Origin: Caenorhabditis remanei | Lineage: Eukaryota > Nematoda > Chromadorea > Rhabditida > Rhabditidae | Assembly (NCBI RefSeq): GCF_010183535.1 | Contig: NC_071328.1 | Span: 2,170,001-2,234,000 of the forward strand | DNA: 64,000 nucleotides | Reading direction: 5' to 3' | In this document: in pieces, positions 32,501 through 45,300 of the stretch | Numbering within the stretch: position 1 is the stretch's first letter | Layout: every line of letters begins with the position of its first letter | The notes under the pieces: model-generated | Databases searched by the model: none | Seen by the model: the letters and a program-made list of their open reading frames with translations, nothing else | What the model was told of the DNA's origin: nothing | Translations under genes and position numbers: made by a program

Positions 32501-35500
32501 CCGACCACGCTTCTGTCCAAACCTTTGTGCTCATCGTCGATGACAACGATCAAGTGAGCGTAATCGATACAGGACTGTCGAGTGTCTCTCTGGCAACCAC
32601 GTCGCTCAAGGAGACCATTTCATGCGACAATTGGAAGAACGTGAAGGCGACGAGTGCCGAGATAAACAATGCCAAACACATTTATTATGCGGTTGTTGCT
32701 AGAAGAATGACAGATAAACAAGTGGCGAAGAGAGGAGCGTCCAGTGAGTTTTTGGGGCAAAAAATGTGATTTTCTGAAGAAAACTGAGCTAAAAAACGTC
32801 AAAAAATGCATTTTGGACACTATTTTTCTTCTAAAATTCAGGAAAACTGGTTTTTTGACGATTTTCCGCATTTTCGGTGACGTATTTTGTAGCGAAAACG
32901 TGATTTTCTGAAAAAATGCATTTTGGACACGATTTCTAGAGAAAAAACTACATATTTTTTGACGATTTTCGCAATTTTGATTTTCTAATGAAAAATTACT
33001 CAAAAGCATCGAAATTAAATTCAGAAAAGTGAGGGGTTACAGGTGTTTTTGACGTATTTTGTAGCGAAAATTTGATTTTCTGAAAAAATGCATTTAGGAC
33101 TTTGTTTTCATAAAATTCAGACAAAAAAACTATTTTCTTGACGATTTTCTGCATTTTAAGAAAAAAATCTCGATTTTCTAATGAAAAATTAGATTTGTAG
33201 GTTTTAAAGTTCTCTCCATAGAACTAGCTATTTCTTTTACGAACAACTAGTGGTTTTTAACTCAAAAACCTGATTTTCTTATGAAAAACGGCATTGAAAA
33301 CGCTAAAAATGCGATTTATAGATGTCCAAGTGTGATGATCTATTGGTGTCAAGCGAAAATCCATTTTTCTGAGCAAAAATTTGATTTTTTTGGGGGGTTT
33401 TTATGATTAAAATCTCTATTTCTCCCTCCGAAAATGCTGAAATCTATGAAAAATGAAGTTTTTAATTCGATTTTGCATCGGAGCGCGTTTCCATACCTCT
33501 AGATTTGAGGACTGTAATTCAAATTTTGCAATTTCAGGAAAGCCCATCACCACTGACAACACGCACATCTCCGACCCATCAACACTGAATCAAATGGTAT
33601 CGGCCGGATGTATTCGAATGTACGAGAAGGGACGTCCGAATCGAATGGACAACGGAATGAGCAGAGTCATTCTTGTGTAAGTTTCGAGGAAAAGATGGAA
33701 AATTCAAAGTTTTTCGACTGAAAAATTGGAATTTTTTGCTATTTTTTCATCGGAAAATAGATCAAAAATGCAATTTTTTGGTACATTTTCCCTCTGAAAA
33801 TTGATTTTTTGGATTAAAATAGCCCAAATATTCAATTTTTGATATTTTTTTATCGGAAAATTGGGATTTTTAGAGTAAAATTGATCAAAAATGCAATTTT
33901 CGATATATTTTCACTCTGAAAATGGAAATTTTTGTATTAAAATAGATCAAAATTCAATTTTTGATATATTTTCTCTCTGAAAATCGGAATTTTAAGCTTG
34001 AAATTGTCAAAAATTCAATTTTTTTATTTTTCCCTCCAAAAGTAGGAATTGAAGTTTTTCGACTGGAAAATCGGATTTTTGCTATTTTTTTCATCGGAAA
34101 ATTGTGATTTTTAGAGTAAAATGGATCAAAAATTCAATTTTTCGATATTTTTCATCGGAAAATCGGAATTTTTGGAGTAAAATAGTCCAAATTTCTCTAC
34201 TTTTTTAAAAATTTCAATCTTTTACAGCGAGAAGGAAGATAGCCCAGTGTTGGAAGTCGCCCTGAGCACTGATTGGATGTTGAATCCACGTCATCTCGAG
34301 ACCCTCCATGAAGTCAATGTTACCAAGCAGGTTTGTGTCGATTTATTAATGGAAAAATGAGGGGAAAATCGTGATTTTTGTGATTTATTTTTGGAAAAAT
34401 TTGGACAAATTGTAATTTTTTCGACTTATTATTGAAAAAATGGGGAAAATCGTGATTTTTTTTCGATTCAGTACTGGAAAAATTGGAAAAATCATCTTTT
34501 TTCGACGTATTACAAAAAAAAATGGAAAAAAAATCTCGATTTTAGTAATTTTTTCGATTTATTACTGACGAAATTGAAAAATTGAGATTTTTGTGATTTA
34601 TTTTTGGAAAAATTGAAAAAAAAATCGAGATTTTCGTGATTTTTCACTGAACAAATTGGAGAAATTCGTGATTTATTTTCGGAAAAATTGAAAAAATCGT
34701 GATTTTTGTCGATTTTTTTCGATTTATTACTAAAAAATCGAAATTTTTGTGCTTTTTAAACACGATTCAAATAGTTCCAGGATTCGCACCTTCCACGTAT
34801 CGTATTCTACTCGAACTCGCCGAAAATGGGTGAAACTATCTTGGCGACGACTCCATCGACACCAGTGAAAAAGCCAGAATCACCACGTTCGTTGTGGTTC
34901 AAAGGTCCAAATGGATTGTTGTAAGTTTTGTGTTGCTGAAATTGTCCCCGTTGTCTGAAACCGTCGAAGGCAACCATCTGCATGCACACACTCGAGTTTC
35001 AGGTTGAAAAGTTTTACGGCAAACGCGCTCCGTTGAACTCTGCGAAAATTTGAATTTCGGCGCAAAATGGTACTATCCAAAAATGCATTTTCCAAGTTCT
35101 AAACGATCCTGAAACTCGTTTTTTATAGAAAAATCGAAATTTCACCCCATTTTCACCCAAAAATTTCAAGTTTTTAGTCTGGAAAACTGTAGATATTGTA
35201 TTTTTTAAGCCAAAAGTAAACTCCGATATTCCACTGGTTAAGCTCCGCCCCTTTGAAGTCCTTTTTTCTGAATTTTCTATATATGAATCCTCTAAAATTC
35301 GGTTCTCAATTAGTCGACTTCGCCGGTTAGTTTATTGGAGAATAGTGGAAAAATTTTAGTAAAAATCACGAAAACCCATAGGAAAATTGATTTTCAGCAT
35401 AACAACTAGGTTCTTATGACTTTTCAGGGTTAAAAATGTCATTTTCTTTCCAAAAAATGCTTTTTTTTGAGTTCTCAACGTTGTTCCGAAGCTCCTAAGC

Positions 35501-38500
35501 TCAAGCTTCGCATCCTGAAACTCGTTTTTAAAAAATCTAATTTTCACCCCATTTTCACCCAAAAATCTCAAGTTTTCAGTCTGGAAAACTGTAGAAATTG
35601 TATTTTTGGTTAAGCTCCGCCCCTTTGGAGTCTTTTCTTCACAAAATTCTGAATTTTATATTAGCTCGACACTGCGCTCCACCGAACTCCTCTTGAAAAC
35701 TGGTCTCTTTTTCTCTGCGTCTCTCAATTTTGCACACAATTTTCTCGCGGTTTCGGTAGAGCGCGGTTGTGAGAAGCGAAGCGTGCGTATCAACTGTGTA
35801 TCAAGAGCCCAAAGTGACGCAGTGAATCGAATTTACCGCCATTGTCTCACGGGGCGCGTTTGCAACCTATTATTGCTTATTCCGTGTCTCCAGCCGCACC
35901 ACGTCACGTCGTTTCCTCTAATTTCAGAACGTGCGAATTCGTGTCAAGCCAACAACAACCGGGTACCTCGACAGGCGAACGGTTCGTGGCTTAGAAATGC
36001 ATGAAAATCGTAACAATTGAGGAAAATTGTGAAAAATCATGAATTCCAGCTATTTAGATTGAAAAATACTCGAAAAATTCACTAAAAATCATATTTTTCA
36101 GTCGAAATTGATATTGAATTCAGCTGAAATGAGAAATGCTCAAAAATCTCAAAATTTCTGAATTTCGAGAGATTTTCTAGGCAAAACTATATTCTGCGGC
36201 TCCCTTAGTCCCCAAAATTATGAAAATCGGCTAATTTTTCTCAAAAAATCACGATTTGCAGCTCAAAGTTAATGTTTTCTAGTCGATTTTCCTCTTGCAG
36301 CACTGCACGATATGTCTCCCCATTTTACTGACAAAAATGTCCGTCTGAACTCAAAAAATGGCAATTTTCCACAAGAAAGTGGATATTTCTTTCAATTTCT
36401 CTTCTAAAAATCTAATTTCCAGACCAAAATATGAGATTTTTACCTTTTACGTGACTTTGAAATGCATGAAAATCGCACCTGAAATTGTAAAAATTGAAGG
36501 AAAATTGTGAAAAATCATGAATTTCAGCTATTTAGATTATAAAATACTCAAAAAATTACTAGAAATCATCAAAACGAAGAGAAATGCTGCGATTTCAGCA
36601 AAACTGTTCAAAAATAGTTGGAAAACTCAATTCTTAATCAAAGCTGGATAAATCTGTACCCGGCCTCATTTAGCACCCAAAATTGTGAAAATCGGCTAAT
36701 TTTTCTCAAAAATTGAGTTTTTCGGCTCAAAATTAATGTTTTCTAGTCGAATTCTAGTTTTCCCTTTTGTAGCACGGCACTTGATGCCTGAAATTCAAAT
36801 GTAGCTGACAAAAATGTCCGTCTGAACTCAAAAAATAGCAATTTTCTACAAGAAAATATATATTTCTTTCAATTTCTCTTCTAAAAATCCAATTTCCAGA
36901 CCTAGGCAAAACTGGATGCTGCGCCTCGTTTAGTACCCAAAATTATGAAATTCGGGTCATTTTTATCTCCAAAAAATGAGTTTTTATGCTCAAAATTAAT
37001 GTTTTCTAGTCGATTTTCTGGGATTTATTGTCGAATTCTAGTTTTCCCTCTTGTAACACAGCACGTTATGTCTGATATTCAAATGTAGCTGACAAAAATG
37101 TCCGTCCGAACTCAAAAAATGGCAATTTTCCATCAGAAAATTGATATTTCTCTCAATTTCTCTTCTAAAAATCCAATTTCCAGACCAAAAGATGAGCTCA
37201 ACTGGTTGGCGAAGGATGAAGATGAAGCGCACGCGAACCGTCGTGTGAAATCTAGATTCCCGTGTTACTCGCTTTATAACGGATATTTCTATGGCGATAC
37301 GGCGTATTTCACGGACAATTCCACCAGATACTACGACGATTTCTGTTTGTATCGTCGCTCACGGGATCGTGGAATTGTTGCGGGCAGACGGGCGACCGGT
37401 AGAGTGGACACTACCGCCAGAAATGTTGGTGTCAGAAGACGTCAGGTCTTCGGATTGGATTTTGTGACTTCTGGCGCTGGAAACTATTTCGAGTCGGTGA
37501 TCTACCAGCCGCGGTGAGTGGAATTTGGGGAATTGTGCTGAAAATTTCAATTTTCGATGCTGGAAATCATAGTTGTCCGGAATCCGGATTCCGGAAATTC
37601 CGGGTTTTTTTTTGACATTCCGGTTCCGGATTCCGGAAAATGAAATACTTCATTCCGGTTCCGGATTCCGGATTCCGGTTATTCGGAAAATGGCATTCCG
37701 TACAACTATGCTGGAAATGGTCTCTTTCTATGAAAAATTGGGGATTTTTGCAAAAATCCAAAAAAAACTATAAGTTTCAGACTTTTTTTCAGTTTTTATG
37801 TGAAAAAACTACGTATTAGCTTGTTTTTGATTTAAAAAATCCTGAAATTTTCAATCGCGTAACTGAAAATTGCCGAAAACTGGCATTTTTTAATATTTTT
37901 ATCGTATTTTCCCATTTTTTTTCGATTTTAACAATCTTTATGCTATTTTAAAAGGATTTTCTCAGCCAAAACCACTGAAAATGGTCTATTTTGATTATAG
38001 CACTGTTTTTCTCTGAAAAATGTTCCAAATTGTGAGAATTCAGACGTGCCCCAAAATCTTCAGAATTTCAAGAATTACTCGTTTCAGTCGTTTTTTGGTC
38101 TAAAATTCGAATTTCTTTTTTTAAACCAAAACCTCAAAGAAATCGATATTTTTTAAATATAAATGTTGCAAAAACCTCAAGACGGCCAAAAAAGGGGCGG
38201 AGCCATCATCGATAAACTCAAAATTTTTCCAGACGGGACCACGAGGCAATCCCGCCCATATTTTATGAGGCGCCGGTGAGAAAAGCAGGAAAGAAATCGA
38301 CGAAACCGGTGATCGTACTGTCGCCGAGACCGAACAAGGAATCGTATCCGAATAACAACGCGAAACTCTTCACTGAACTCCATTTCCAGGATACCATGAC
38401 GGTTAGTTTATTGGAAAATAGTGGAAAAATCGAAAATAGTGGAAAATTTTGAGTAAAAATCTCAAAAATCCATTGGAAATTTGATTTTCAGCCTGAAAAC

Positions 38501-40890
38501 TGGGTTTTTATGGCTTTTGTTGCGTTAAAAATGTTATTTTCTATCCAAAAATGCATTTTTTGAGTTCTCAACGATGCTCCGAAGCTCCTGTTGTCAAACT
38601 CCGCCTCCTGAAACTAGCTTTTGAGAATAATTGAATTTTTACCCCATTTTCAGTCATAATCTCAAGTTTTTAGTCTCAAAAACTGTGGAAATTTGATTTT
38701 TTAACCCAAAAGTGAATCCAAATATTCCATTTGTTAAGCCCCGCCCTTTTGGAGTCCTTTTTTCTGAATTCTCTATATATGAATTCGCCGGTTACTTTAT
38801 TGGAAAATAGTGGAACAATCTTATAAAAAAACCACAAAAATCCAATGAAAAATTGATTTTCAGCATAAAAACTGAGTATTTCATGGCTTTTTAACGTTAA
38901 AAATGTCATTTTCCATCCTAAAAATGTGGAAAATCATTGATTTTCTATCCAAAAATTTATTCTCAGACGATTTTCAGTAGGATAAACGATACTCTGTAGC
39001 TCCTGAAACTCGTTTCAGAGAAAAAGGGGGCGGAGCTTAACCAGTGGAATATCGGATTCAATTTTTGGCTCAAAATTCTATTTTCACAGTTTTTTTGAGA
39101 CCGATCCTCCAAAATTCCGTTTTTTTTTAAATTAGAAAATTTGCAGTACGACATTCCCGAAGAACTGCGCGTTGGCACATCCGACATGGCAGTTGTGAAG
39201 ATCAAACCGACTGAAAACTTTATAAAAGTCTGGAATCACAAGCTTGAACATCAACCGGTGATCAGAAAGTCGAAGAAGAATAAGAAGAAGATCGTCGTCG
39301 TTCCACCACGTAGACCGAATCCGGAGAATCGTCCCGATGACTCCGATAGAGATTTGGATGGACGCAAGATTCCGACGTTCTCTCAAATGTTCTTCCCAAG
39401 TGGAAAGACGGAGATTTATGATATGATGCTTCGCTTGTGAGTTTATAACTAGAATCGGGGTGACGAATTAGAACTTTTTTCCTGAAACCGTACTAGAAAA
39501 TCCAAAAAAAAACAAGAAAAATAGCTGAGATCGGCTGAAATTCGTAGGCCACCAGGCGGTTTTGAGCCGTTTTTCTTTGTTTTTTATGTTTTTTTTTCGA
39601 TTTTTGTTGGTCTTCCGGTATTTAGGTTTGTTTAGAATGTGAAACAGATGACCCTTTTTTACAGCGTTTTTACTGCGTTTTTTCTACATTTCTCCCCAAT
39701 TTTTTGACAGTTTTTCTACATAGGCATGTCGAAAAATGGAAAAAGGGGGTTAAAATGTCGTTAGACCAACGCTAAGCTGAGATTTCTGAAAATCGTTTCT
39801 CGACGCTTGTGAATAAGGAAAAAATGCATTAAAATACACTTTTACATGACCTGAATAACCCCATTAGAACTTTTTCCCCTTTTTGATCTGTTCTGAACCG
39901 TACCAGTTCAATTTTGGCGTGTTTTCTGATTCGAGATCAAAGAATACGAACAAGAATGAATATTGAATTTCAGCTACCTATCGATGACGGGAATTCGCCC
40001 TGGATCATTCTCCGCAGACTTCAAGTCGAGACTTTTGGTGAGTTGAGATACTGAGTTTCGCTCAAAAATTACAGTTATTCGCGAAAAAATCGCTTTAAAA
40101 ACGTCAATTTCGCCAAGTTTCTGAAAAATTCATGCGATTTTCATCTAGAAAATAGACTTGTTTTCTAAAAATGGGGTGTAATTAAGTTTTCCTGAGCAAA
40201 ACTCGATGAAATCACTCATTTTCCAGTAAAAATCTGCAATTTTTTAATCATTTTTGGGAACAAAACGCATGTTTTTCTAACTGAAACTTCATATTTTCGA
40301 CTAAATTACAGGAAAATTGTAAAAACAGCAATTTTGTGAAATGGGTGGAGTTTGTTTACTAAAGACTTCAATTTTGGAATCTGAAACTGTGATTTTTAGC
40401 CAAAAACACGGTTTTAGGCTTTAAATTACAGTATTTCATTGAAAAATATTGGCGAAAACCATAAAAATCCAACAAAAAACTATGAAAAACTCAAAAAATT
40501 GCACATTCTGATTCAAAATCAGCAATTTTGAGAAATGGGTGAAGTTTGTCATTAAATTTTTTTGGAATCTGAAACCCATATTTTTATTGGAAAAATGGAT
40601 AAAATATTGAAAATTTTCAGCCAAAAACTCAGTTTTGCACACAAACTTTTGAAAGTCTACTTTTTTCGTTAAAAGAATCTTTAATTTTCCCTCCAATTTT
40701 GCAGGCCGGCTTCATCTCCGAGTACTCGGATTACGTATTCCAGTACAATCTCGGTGACATGTTCGAGAAACAAGTCCAACTGATCGGTCTGTATACTTTG
40801 GACTGGAAGAAGCATCACTACGACTTGCCACGTGACAAATTCTTCGAATTGAAGGCCGAATGGGAGCAGAAACAACAGCCAAAACTATAG
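29597..40890 (+). CDS. mes-3: Probable MES-3 (PRC2 subunit, divergent SUZ12), 14 exons, 758 aa
   Basis: Exons: 29597-29666, 30181-30414, 31058-31221, 31277-31361, 32495-32743, 33538-33676, 34228-34330, 34781-34920, 35928-35981, 37184-37513, 38233-38401, 39147-39436, 39974-40037, 40705-40890; 759 codons in frame. The N-terminus is basic and low-complexity (MPRGRVASSGAAGGG..KRKNEDGG..KRPKKTDEKEN). The rest is well-mixed sequence with no motif I can name with certainty. A segment near residues 600-615 (PTENFIKVWNHKLEHQPV), with the residues after it, is where a SUZ12-type VEFS box could lie. Identification rests on position directly before dom-3 and beside dyf-1, as in C. elegans, and on length (I recall 754 aa for MES-3). 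MES-3 acts with MES-2 and MES-6 in H3K27 methylation in the germline. The ATG follows a TTTTCCAG acceptor by 5 nt, suggesting trans-splicing. Confidence 0.72.
29698..29960. repeat. Foldback hairpin in intron 1 of the mes-3 candidate
   Basis: Perfect central pairing of ACTGAAAAACAGCTCTTAAAG with its complement around 29834; arms extend to GATTTTCAGC..ATCTAGATT on the left and AATCTAGAT..GGCTGAAAATC on the right. Confidence 0.8.
30010..30155. repeat. GCGCTCCACCGAA / TTCGGTAGAGCGC foldback unit
   Basis: ACAACTGCGCTCCAGCGAAC pairs with TTTCGGTAGAGCGCGGTTGT. Other copies are at 28810-28885 and 35655-35790, with a shorter form at 47215-47278. The interior of two copies carries CTCTGNGTCTCTCAATTT, like part of the main-family core. 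Confidence 0.7.
31905..31985 (-). repeat. Truncated tRNA-like sequence
   Basis: On the minus strand CATGGCCGAGTGGTCTAAAG matches the A-box region of Leu/Ser-type tRNAs; no B box follows at tRNA spacing. In intron 4 of the mes-3 candidate. Confidence 0.5.
33720..34200 (+). repeat. AT-rich tandem repeat in intron 6 of the mes-3 candidate
   Basis: Units of about 55-60 bp around TTTCATCGGAAAATTG..TAAAATAGATCAAAAATTCAATTTTTGATAT. A separate TTTTTCGATTTATTACTG repeat fills intron 7 (34370-34750). Confidence 0.7.
35994..37200 (+). repeat. Tandem segmental repeats carrying extra copies of the exon 10 acceptor
   Basis: A ~470-bp block starting GAAATGCATGAAAATCG (35994 and 36460) and a 100-bp block GACAAAAATGTCCGTC..CCAATTTCCAGACC (36340-36440, 36815-36910, 37093-37195). 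The last block ends in the real acceptor of exon 10 at 37183. The two upstream copies keep a TTTCCAG and the first bases of the exon. Confidence 0.8.
37570..37707. repeat. CCGGATTCCGG element, short copy
   Basis: Bounded by AGTTGTCCGGAATCC and GGCATTCCGTACAACT. The interior is a degenerate ATTCCGG satellite. Larger relatives are at 44548-45095 and 51385-51765. Intron 10 of the mes-3 candidate. Confidence 0.75.
38395..39045 (+). repeat. Direct repeats around the exon 11 donor
   Basis: GGTTAGTTTATTGGAAAATAG.. (38400) recurs as GGTTACTTTATTGGAAAATAG (38790) and at 35327 in intron 8. Each is followed by AAAATTGATTTTCAGC and by CCATTTTCACCC..AAGTTTTTAGTCT in at least two copies. Confidence 0.7.
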
Positions 40891-42356
40891 GATCTCTCTC
40901 TCCAGAATACTCTCTTTTTTCCCGATTAATTATTTATCCTCTCATCTCGCAACGCCCATCTGAAATTCCATGATTCTCACCCGTTTTAGACGAGTTTTCT
41001 CTATTGCTGAATTCGCGGAAAAATTGGTGGTTTTTTGATATTTCTGAGTGCTCGAGAATTGGATTTGAAGCCCCGCCCCTTTTTCCTGAAATTTTGAAGC
41101 TGAAATTGCTAGGGTCCGCCCTTTTTGGGCGTGGCTTAAATTTCAAAAAGTTGAAAGTTTTCGTTTTTTCTGAAAATTTGAGTTTTTTGAGACGAAAATC
41201 GCTTAAAACTCGAAAAACTGACTGAAAATCTGAAATTTTGATACTGAAATCGCTAGGCTCCGCCCATTTCATTGTGGGCGTGGCTTAAATTTCCAATTTG
41301 AAAATTGCAATTTTTCTGACATTAAATCGCATTTTTGGGCAATTTCCAGCCACAAACACTCACAGGTTCCGAAAATGGGCGTGGTCGAACATTTCAAATC
41401 GGGTTTTCCGATTAAAAATGCTAAGCCCCGCCCCTTTACCTCGAAATTTGAGTTTTTGAGACAGAAAATGCTTGAAAACTCGAAAAACTGATTGAAAATC
41501 TGAAATTTTGAAGCTGAAAAAAGGCTCCGCCCTTTATGGGCGTGGCTTAAATTCTAAAAAGTTGAAGATTTTCGTTTTTTTTTCGTGAAAATTCTAAGTT
41601 TTTCTCAATTATTTCGTTGAAATTTGAGTTTTTGTAACAGAAAATGCTTGAAAACTCGAAAAACTGACTGAAAATCTGAAATTTTGAAGCTGAAAAAAAG
41701 ACTCCGCCCTTTGTGGGCGTGGCTTAACTTTCCAATTCAAAATGTTCAAATTTTCTGTCATTAAATCAAGCAATTTCCAACCCTTCAAAACTCAAAAAAT
41801 GGGCGTGGCCTAGCATTTCAAATCGCTTTTTCTAGTCCTCTCAAACTCAAAAAATCTCCAATTTTTCCATATCGATTTACGAGCGTAGATCGACACAATT
41901 GCTTTATATTTTCTTTTTTTATTGCTTAAAATTTTGTTAAGTTTGTGTTTTTCGGTCATTTTTCATTTCCCCCGTCGCCCAATATATACTATAGATTGTC
42001 TCACTAATAATTCTCTGAAATTGTCTGAAATTCCCCCAACCATCATAATAACTGAAATTCTCCCCCCATATATCATATATCTTCTATATTTATGTAGCAT
42101 GTCTGTAATTAATCAACATCACACACCTAATTATACTATAATTATATACTCATCCCTCCATTTCCTGTCCCATTTCCACTCACCTATTGCTTCATCATTC
42201 TGTGTATCTTGTTTATTGAAAAATCGTGAATTTTCTGAAGATTTTGAGCGCGAAACCTATTTTTTTCAGCATTTTGTTAGAAAACACACTTGAAATTATC
42301 TTTTTCAACTAAAAACCTATTTTTCCCCCTAAAAATCTGAAAATTCTCACTTCTAG
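40891..42356. other. Intercistronic region between mes-3 candidate and dom-3
   Basis: 1466 bp with no coding exon. I see no AATAAA after the upstream stop. From 41080 to about 41810 there are four to five diverged direct repeats, each with TCTGAAATTTTGAAGCTGAAA followed by CTCCGCCC..GGGCGTGGCTTAA; the last two motifs pair as hairpins. The final 480 bp are pyrimidine-rich. Confidence 0.65.
42350..42356 (+). promoter_or_regulatory. Trans-splice-type acceptor immediately before dom-3 ATG
   Basis: CTTCTAG is directly followed by the initiator ATG with no 5' UTR. An intron acceptor would need an upstream exon, which the phase of exon 1 does not require. It therefore looks like a spliced-leader site (SL2 if dom-3 is downstream in an operon). 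Confidence 0.7.
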
Positions 42357-45300
42357 ATGTCCCAAAACCCCGAAACCCCGATGCCCAGTAAGTGCGCTCC
42401 ATTGGACTTTAAAACATTTTTAGCGTTAGAGCGAATTTGCAGACGAAGTGCACATTCGATTCGACCCGCAAATTTACGAGACGAGGAATGCGCCGAAATT
42501 CGAGAGACAAGCGAAATTTGTTTCAGAGTACTGTATTAGTTATGATAGGTAAGAGGAGAGGGACATCCGGACAGACAGACAGACAAACACACAGATTTGC
42601 GAGAAATGCTGAAAAACTGAAAAATAATAGACAAAAAACAAAGAAAACCTGCTCAAAATCGCATGGTGGCCTAACTTTCCAACCAGGTGGCCTAGAAACC
42701 CTAAACTAGTCCCCGGGCTCTAAATTATCGCTGATATTACTGAAAAAGTTTAATTTTTGGTCCTTTACAGTGGAAAAATTGAACTTTTCTGGTAATTCCG
42801 AGCCCGGGGACTAGTTTTTGGGTTTCTAGGCCACCTGGTTGGAAAGTTAGGTCACTATGTGATTTTGAGCCGTTTTTCTTGGTTTTTGATGGTTTTTTGT
42901 TGATTTTTTTGGTTTTTCAGTGTTTAAGTTTGTTTTGAATAATGAAAGTTTTTAAAAAGATTGAAAAAACAACGATTGAAAAAACAAAAATGGCTGATTT
43001 CATTGATGTTTCTCAAAAGAAATTTGGACATACAGACAGACAGACAGACATTTTTCAAAATTTTAACCGAAAATAATTGGAATCGGCTGAAATTCGACCA
43101 AAAATCCAAAAAAAAAACCAAAAACCGACAGACATACGAATTTTTTAAATAAAAATCGAAAATATCTGAAATCGGCTGAAATTCCCTTAAAAACCAGCTA
43201 AGGACATCCGTACAAACATACAGACAGACAGACAAAAATTAAATTTTAGAAAATACGAAAAATGGTTGAAATCGGCAGGAAAACCAAAAAAAAAACAATT
43301 TAACGAAAATTAACTGAAACCGGGGTAAAATCGCCCCAGAAATCCAGAAAAACCCACCGTTTACGACATCTGGACATACAGATGAACAGACAGACATACG
43401 AAATTAAAATTTTTCAAAAAATCGCCTGAAATTCGCACAAAAATCCAGAAAAAAAACCGGTTTTTTTTTCAATTTTTCAAAAAAAAAATTTCGAATTTCC
43501 TCCTCGATTTCAGAAAAGTGCACCTCGGTCGAATGCGTGCGAAACAACTGTACGAGGCGCCTCTCTTCTCCCGTCCGAACGCATTCTCATTCGACTTGAA
43601 TCACGGCTTCGAAACGTTCGATCCAAAAACCGGAGATGATAAATTGACGGCGCTTCTCGAATGGATTCGTCAAATGTCTCCAGAAGGCGGACGTCTTCGA
43701 AAAGTGTGTCACGAGGCGGATTTCGTGTGTTGGCGGGGACTTTTGACGAGAATTTCAGCGACGATTTATAGTAGAGATGATGGGTGGAGGGTTCGGGCGA
43801 TACGCAGAAAAGGAGTCGTCTTTTTGATGGAAGAGAAGACCGAACAGGCCAGGCAGAGGTAGAGAGAGAAAAATCCATACTTGTCAACCGGGCCGAAACG
43901 GGCCGACACGGGCCGCCGCGTAACTCGCTTCAAACTCAATATTATGAGCTGAAAAATATACCAAAATGTAGATCTCGGCGAGTTCTATGTCCGTGGCCTA
44001 CTACGGGCCGGATGGCTATTCGTTAATGTGCCGCGGGCCGGGAAAAAGTGTCAAAAAACGTGAAAATGACCAAAAAAGTCATTCTAGCCCGGCCCGCGGC
44101 ACATTAACGAATAGCCATCCGGCCCGTAGTAGGCCACGGACATAGAACTCGTCGAGATCTACATTTTGGTATATTTTTCAGCTCATAAGACTCAGTTTGA
44201 CGCGAGTTACGCGCCGGCCCGTGTCGGCCCGTTTCGGCCCGGTTTGCAAGTATGGAAAAATCCGTTTGAAAACGCGATTTTTAAAGACAAAATATGGCTT
44301 TTTTGGCCGAAAAATCTGATTTTTGCAGTAAAAATAAGCATTTTTAGCTGGAAGTTGACATTTCTAACTCCAAAATCTTAGGAGAACGGGAATTGAAGCG
44401 ACTTTTAGCATATTCGTCAATAAGAGACCGTACAAATCGGGAAGAACGAAAACCATGCGGCAAAGTTGCGCGCAGGTTGCGAATACTGTATTTTCAGGCT
44501 AAAAGGAGTAGCAACGCCTCTAAAAGCCTATGAAAATAGAATATGTGCAACAGAGTTGTACGGAATGCGATTTTTCAGGAATACGGAATCCGGAATCGGA
44601 ATCAAAATTTCGAAATGCGGAATCCGGAATCCGGAACCGGAATAACGAAAAACCCCGGAATTCCGGAATTTCTCGGAATCCGGAATCCGGAATGAGATTT
44701 TTTATTTCCGGAATACGGAATCCGGAACCGGAATCAAAATTTCGAAATCCGTAATCAGGAATCCGGAATGACGAAAAAACCCGGAATTCCGGAATTTCTC
44801 GGAATCCGGAATCCGGAATGATTCGATAAATTTGCAAGGCCAAGTCATTTTTTCGAGTGTTTTTAATGATATATGAAGTTTAAAACTACTTTTGAACTTC
44901 AAAACCGAAAAAGAAGTAATTCAGTTGTCTTTAAAACTCAAAAAAAAAATTTAAAATTTAAACTTCAGGATTCCGGAAAAAAAATTCAAAAACCCGGAAT
45001 CCGGAATCGAAATGAAAATTTTAATTTTCCGGAATCCGGAATCCGGAACCGGAATGTCAAAAAAACCCCCGGAATTCCGGAAAACTATGATGTGCAACCT
45101 GCGCGCGCGCGCTTTTCGCAACTTTGCCGCATGGTTTTCGTTCTTCCCAATCGCGCGTTCTTTCCGATTTGTACGGTCTCGTCAATAATAAAATTTTGAA
45201 CAAAAAAGAGCGAATTACACGCACGTAAAATAGTAAATAGGAAAAGCGGTGAAAATTTTGAAAGAAAAACCAACAAAATCCGATTTCGAAAATTTTAGTC

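Noticed and set aside
43533..43858. dom-3 starting at the internal ATG in exon 3
   Set aside because: Exons 1 and 2 join to exon 3 in frame, give plausible family sequence and explain the acceptor at 42350-42356; the internal start would discard them.
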